The position numbers and the translations under genes are program-made. This document shows positions 7,043-8,649 of a DNA stretch of 8,649 nt, in pieces. Under the pieces are notes generated by a model. The model was not told where the DNA came from, did no database searches, and saw only the letters and a list, made by a program, of their open reading frames with translations. The DNA lies in contig JAJYFW010000051.1 in assembly GCA_021785335.1 (NCBI GenBank), positions 1-8,649 on the forward strand, in the 5' to 3' direction. Source of the DNA: Pseudomonadota bacterium. Lineage in GTDB: Bacteria; Pseudomonadota; Alphaproteobacteria; Acetobacterales; Acetobacteraceae. How positions within the stretch are numbered: the first letter of the stretch is position 1; each line of letters starts with the position of its first letter.

Positions 7043-7617
7043 TGGTTCTCGATGATCCGGCCGTTGGGCTGGAGCACCTTGTGGTAGTGGAAGCCGCGGA
7101 CCGTCTTGCCCCCGACGCGGGCGTAGAGCGGTTGCACGCCCCAACGGATGTAGCCGAGGCGCTCGTAAAGCGCGATCGCCGCGGTTTGCGTCTCGCGCAC
7201 GTCGAGGTTGAGCACGTGGTAACCCAGCGCGCGCGCGCCTTCCTCCACGCGCAGCGTGAGCATGCGGGCGAGGCCGAAATGCCGCGCGTAGGGCGCGAGG
7301 AAGGAGTGCATCAGGTGTGCGGCGAAGGCCTGAGCCTCGTTGTTGCGCGGCGGGCGGACGAGTTGCGCGCTGCCGACCATGACGCCGTCGAGCCGGGCGA
7401 CATAGAACTCGCGCTCCGGCACCAGCAGCACGCCCTTGAAATAGCGTTCCAGTGCCTGGCGCCCGGGCGGGTGGATCCAGCCGAACCCGCCGCCATCGAT
7501 GATCGCGGCGTCCGCGGCCTCGCACAGCGAGGCGAGATCGTCGTCGCTGAAGGCCTTCTCGATCCGCTCGACCGCAAGCTCGTGGGCCGCCTGGCGCGGT
7601 GCGTCGGTGTCGTTCAT
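7039..7617 (-). CDS. GNAT-family N-acetyltransferase in the his operon
   Basis: A 192-aa predicted acetyl-CoA-dependent acyltransferase. The acetyl-CoA pyrophosphate-binding motif A reads R112-H-F-G115-L-A117, a form of (Q/R)xxGx(G/A), followed by the helix [15 protein letters not shown] and strand HVLNLDVRE (134-142). Motif B is [14 protein letters not shown] (147-160), typical of GNAT C termini. The first 60 residues are a helical extension ([16 protein letters not shown]) followed by [17 protein letters not shown]. The ATG overlaps the hisH stop by four bases (ATGA) and the TGA overlaps the hisA start by four bases, so it is translated as part of the his operon. The substrate is unknown. 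Placement between hisH and hisA suggests a link to histidine metabolism or simple co-transcription. Confidence 0.88.
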   Translation of the reverse strand: MNDTDAPRQAAHELAVERIEKAFSDDDLASLCEAADAAIIDGGGFGWIHPPGRQALERYFKGVLLVPEREFYVARLDGVMVGSAQLVRPPRNNEAQAFAAHLMHSFLAPYARHFGLARMLTLRVEEGARALGYHVLNLDVRETQTAAIALYERLGYIRWGVQPLYARVGGKTVRGFHYHKVLQPNGRIIENQ

Positions 7618-8261
7618 GGCGACCAGCGCAGGAAGTTACCGAGGATGCGCAGGCCGACCTCCTGGCTCTTCTCGACGTGGAACTGAGTGCCGGCGCGGTT
7701 GCCGTGGGCGACCATGGCAACCACCGGGCCGCCGTAATCGGTGGTGGCGACAATCTCGGATGGCCGGCCGCCGGCGAGCGCGTAGCTGTGCACGAAATAG
7801 GCGTGGTCGCCGGGCTCGAGTCCGTCGAGCAGCGGGTGAGCGCCTTGCGTGAAGGCGAGCTCGTTCCAGCCCATTTGCGGCAGGCGCAGGCCAGGGGCGG
7901 ACATCGGGGCGATGTCACCGGCGATCCAGCCGAAGCCCTTGGTGACCTGGTGCTCGATGCCGCGCTCGGCCATGAGCTGCATGCCTACACAGATGCCGAG
8001 GAACGGGGCGCCGGCATCGGTCGCGCGGATGATGGCGTCGCGCAGGCCGGCCACCGCGGCGAGGCCGGCGGCGCAGTCGGCGAAGGCGCCCTGGCCGGGC
8101 AGGACGATACGGTCGGCGCTCGCTACCGCGTCCGCGTCCGCGGTGATGCTGACCTCCGCGGTGATGCCCTCGCGCTCGGCGGCCAGCGCCAACCCCTTGG
8201 CGGCCGAGGCAAGGTTGCCGCTGCCGTAATCGACGACGGCGACCGTCATGGGGCCGGCCAT
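7614..8261 (-). CDS. hisH: Imidazole glycerol phosphate synthase, glutaminase subunit
   Basis: HisH hydrolyses glutamine and passes ammonia to HisF, which converts PRFAR to imidazole glycerol phosphate and AICAR. The 215-aa class I glutamine amidotransferase has the full triad: C91 in LGICVGMQ, H195 and E197 in FHVEKSQ. Other signatures are VVDYGSGN (9-16), LPGQGAF (54-60), MGWNEL (130-135) and YFVHSYAL (155-162). The ATG at 8261 overlaps the hisB TGA by one base (TGATG). An in-frame ATG four codons later (MTVAVVDYG) is an alternative start. Its partner hisF is not in the window. hisB precedes it and a GNAT gene follows. Confidence 0.97.
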   Translation of the reverse strand: MAGPMTVAVVDYGSGNLASAAKGLALAAEREGITAEVSITADADAVASADRIVLPGQGAFADCAAGLAAVAGLRDAIIRATDAGAPFLGICVGMQLMAERGIEHQVTKGFGWIAGDIAPMSAPGLRLPQMGWNELAFTQGAHPLLDGLEPGDHAYFVHSYALAGGRPSEIVATTDYGGPVVAMVAHGNRAGTQFHVEKSQEVGLRILGNFLRWSP

Positions 8262-8649
8262 CACAGGGAACCCTTGGTGGATGGGATGGCGTCGCCGAGC
8301 CGGGGGTCGAGAGTGATCGCCATGCGCAGGGCGCGCGCGGTGGCCTTGAAGCACGCCTCCGCGATGTGGTGGGCGTTGCGGCCGGCGCGGGCGGTGAGGT
8401 GAAGGTTCAGGCAGGCGTTGGTGGCGAAGGCGCGGAAGAATTCCTCGAACAGTTCGGTATCCATCTCGCCGATCTTGGGCTGCGGGAAATCCGCGGCGAA
8501 GGCGAGGTAGGGACGGCCGGAGAGGTCGATCGCGGCCTCGGCCAGTGCCTCGTCCATCGGCACCAGCGCCTGACCGAAGCGGGCGATGCCACGCTTGTCG
8601 CCCAGCGCCTTGGCGAATGCCTGGCCGATGACGATGCCGACGTCCTCGG
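8261..8649 (-). CDS. hisB: Imidazoleglycerol-phosphate dehydratase (5' part missing)
   Basis: C-terminal 128 residues of the dehydratase that converts imidazole glycerol phosphate to imidazole acetol phosphate, a Mn2+-dependent step of histidine synthesis. The visible part opens with EDVGIVIGQA, the tail of the first HHxxED metal motif; the two histidines lie beyond the window edge. It continues with MDEALAEAAIDLSGRPYL, then FFRAFATNACLNLHL, and the second metal motif HHIAEACFKATARAL. The C terminus DAIPSTKGSL is characteristic of HisB dehydratases. No phosphatase domain can be judged because the N terminus is absent. The stop codon overlaps the hisH start by one base. Confidence 0.96.
   Translation of the reverse strand, partial: EDVGIVIGQAFAKALGDKRGIARFGQALVPMDEALAEAAIDLSGRPYLAFAADFPQPKIGEMDTELFEEFFRAFATNACLNLHLTARAGRNAHHIAEACFKATARALRMAITLDPRLGDAIPSTKGSL

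Noticed and set aside
7043..7918. Upstream extension of the hisA reading frame through the GNAT and hisH genes, suggesting a fusion
   Set aside because: The extension is out of frame with both genes and has no family sequence; hisA starts at the GTGA overlap at 7042 or at GTG 7018.
7599..8402. Long plus-strand open frame opposite hisH, like similar ones opposite hisA (6293-7087) and GNAT
   Set aside because: No ribosome binding site or family motif; it is the antisense of well supported his genes.

Overview
The window looks like ordinary chromosome from a GC-rich alphaproteobacterium. The rpsB, hisH, GNAT, hisA and hmgA proteins read most like those of Rhodospirillales/Acetobacteraceae, but that placement is from memory of family sequences and is moderate in confidence. 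Coding density is very high. I see no tRNA, rRNA, CRISPR array, insertion sequence or phage gene.

Layout. (1) Positions 1-1844, plus strand: rpsB (ribosomal protein S2) and tsf (EF-Ts). A structured leader precedes rpsB, a strong hairpin lies between the two genes, and a terminator-like hairpin follows tsf. (2) Positions 1894-4954, minus strand: a tightly coupled homogentisate operon, transcribed hmgA -> fahA -> flavin reductase. Its promoter lies at 5020-5048, and the -35/-10 spacer is almost entirely filled by a palindrome (AGTTTCA-TT-TGAAACT) that looks like a repressor operator. (3) Positions 5154-6296, plus strand: an enolase-superfamily enzyme of the mandelate racemase subgroup, divergent from hmgA, with its active-site residues intact but its substrate unknown. 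(4) Positions 6278-8649, minus strand: part of a histidine operon, hisB (5' end cut off by the window) -> hisH -> GNAT acetyltransferase -> hisA. Every junction overlaps by 1 or 4 bases. The 3' end of hisA overlaps the 3' end of the enolase-superfamily gene tail to tail by 19 bp.

How the genes work together. HmgA opens the homogentisate ring to maleylacetoacetate, and FahA cleaves fumarylacetoacetate to fumarate and acetoacetate. The isomerase between them (maiA) and the upstream hpd are not in the window. The third gene encodes an HpaC/RutF-type flavin reductase, which normally supplies reduced flavin to a separate monooxygenase that is not present here. HisB, HisH and HisA belong to histidine biosynthesis; HisF, the synthase partner of HisH, does not follow hisA and must be encoded elsewhere.

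I found no wholly new system. The points most worth a second look are the pseudoknot-like rpsB leader, the operator-in-promoter of hmgA, the acetyltransferase built into the his operon, the flavin reductase in place of maiA, and the overlapping convergent ends of hisA and the enolase-superfamily gene.
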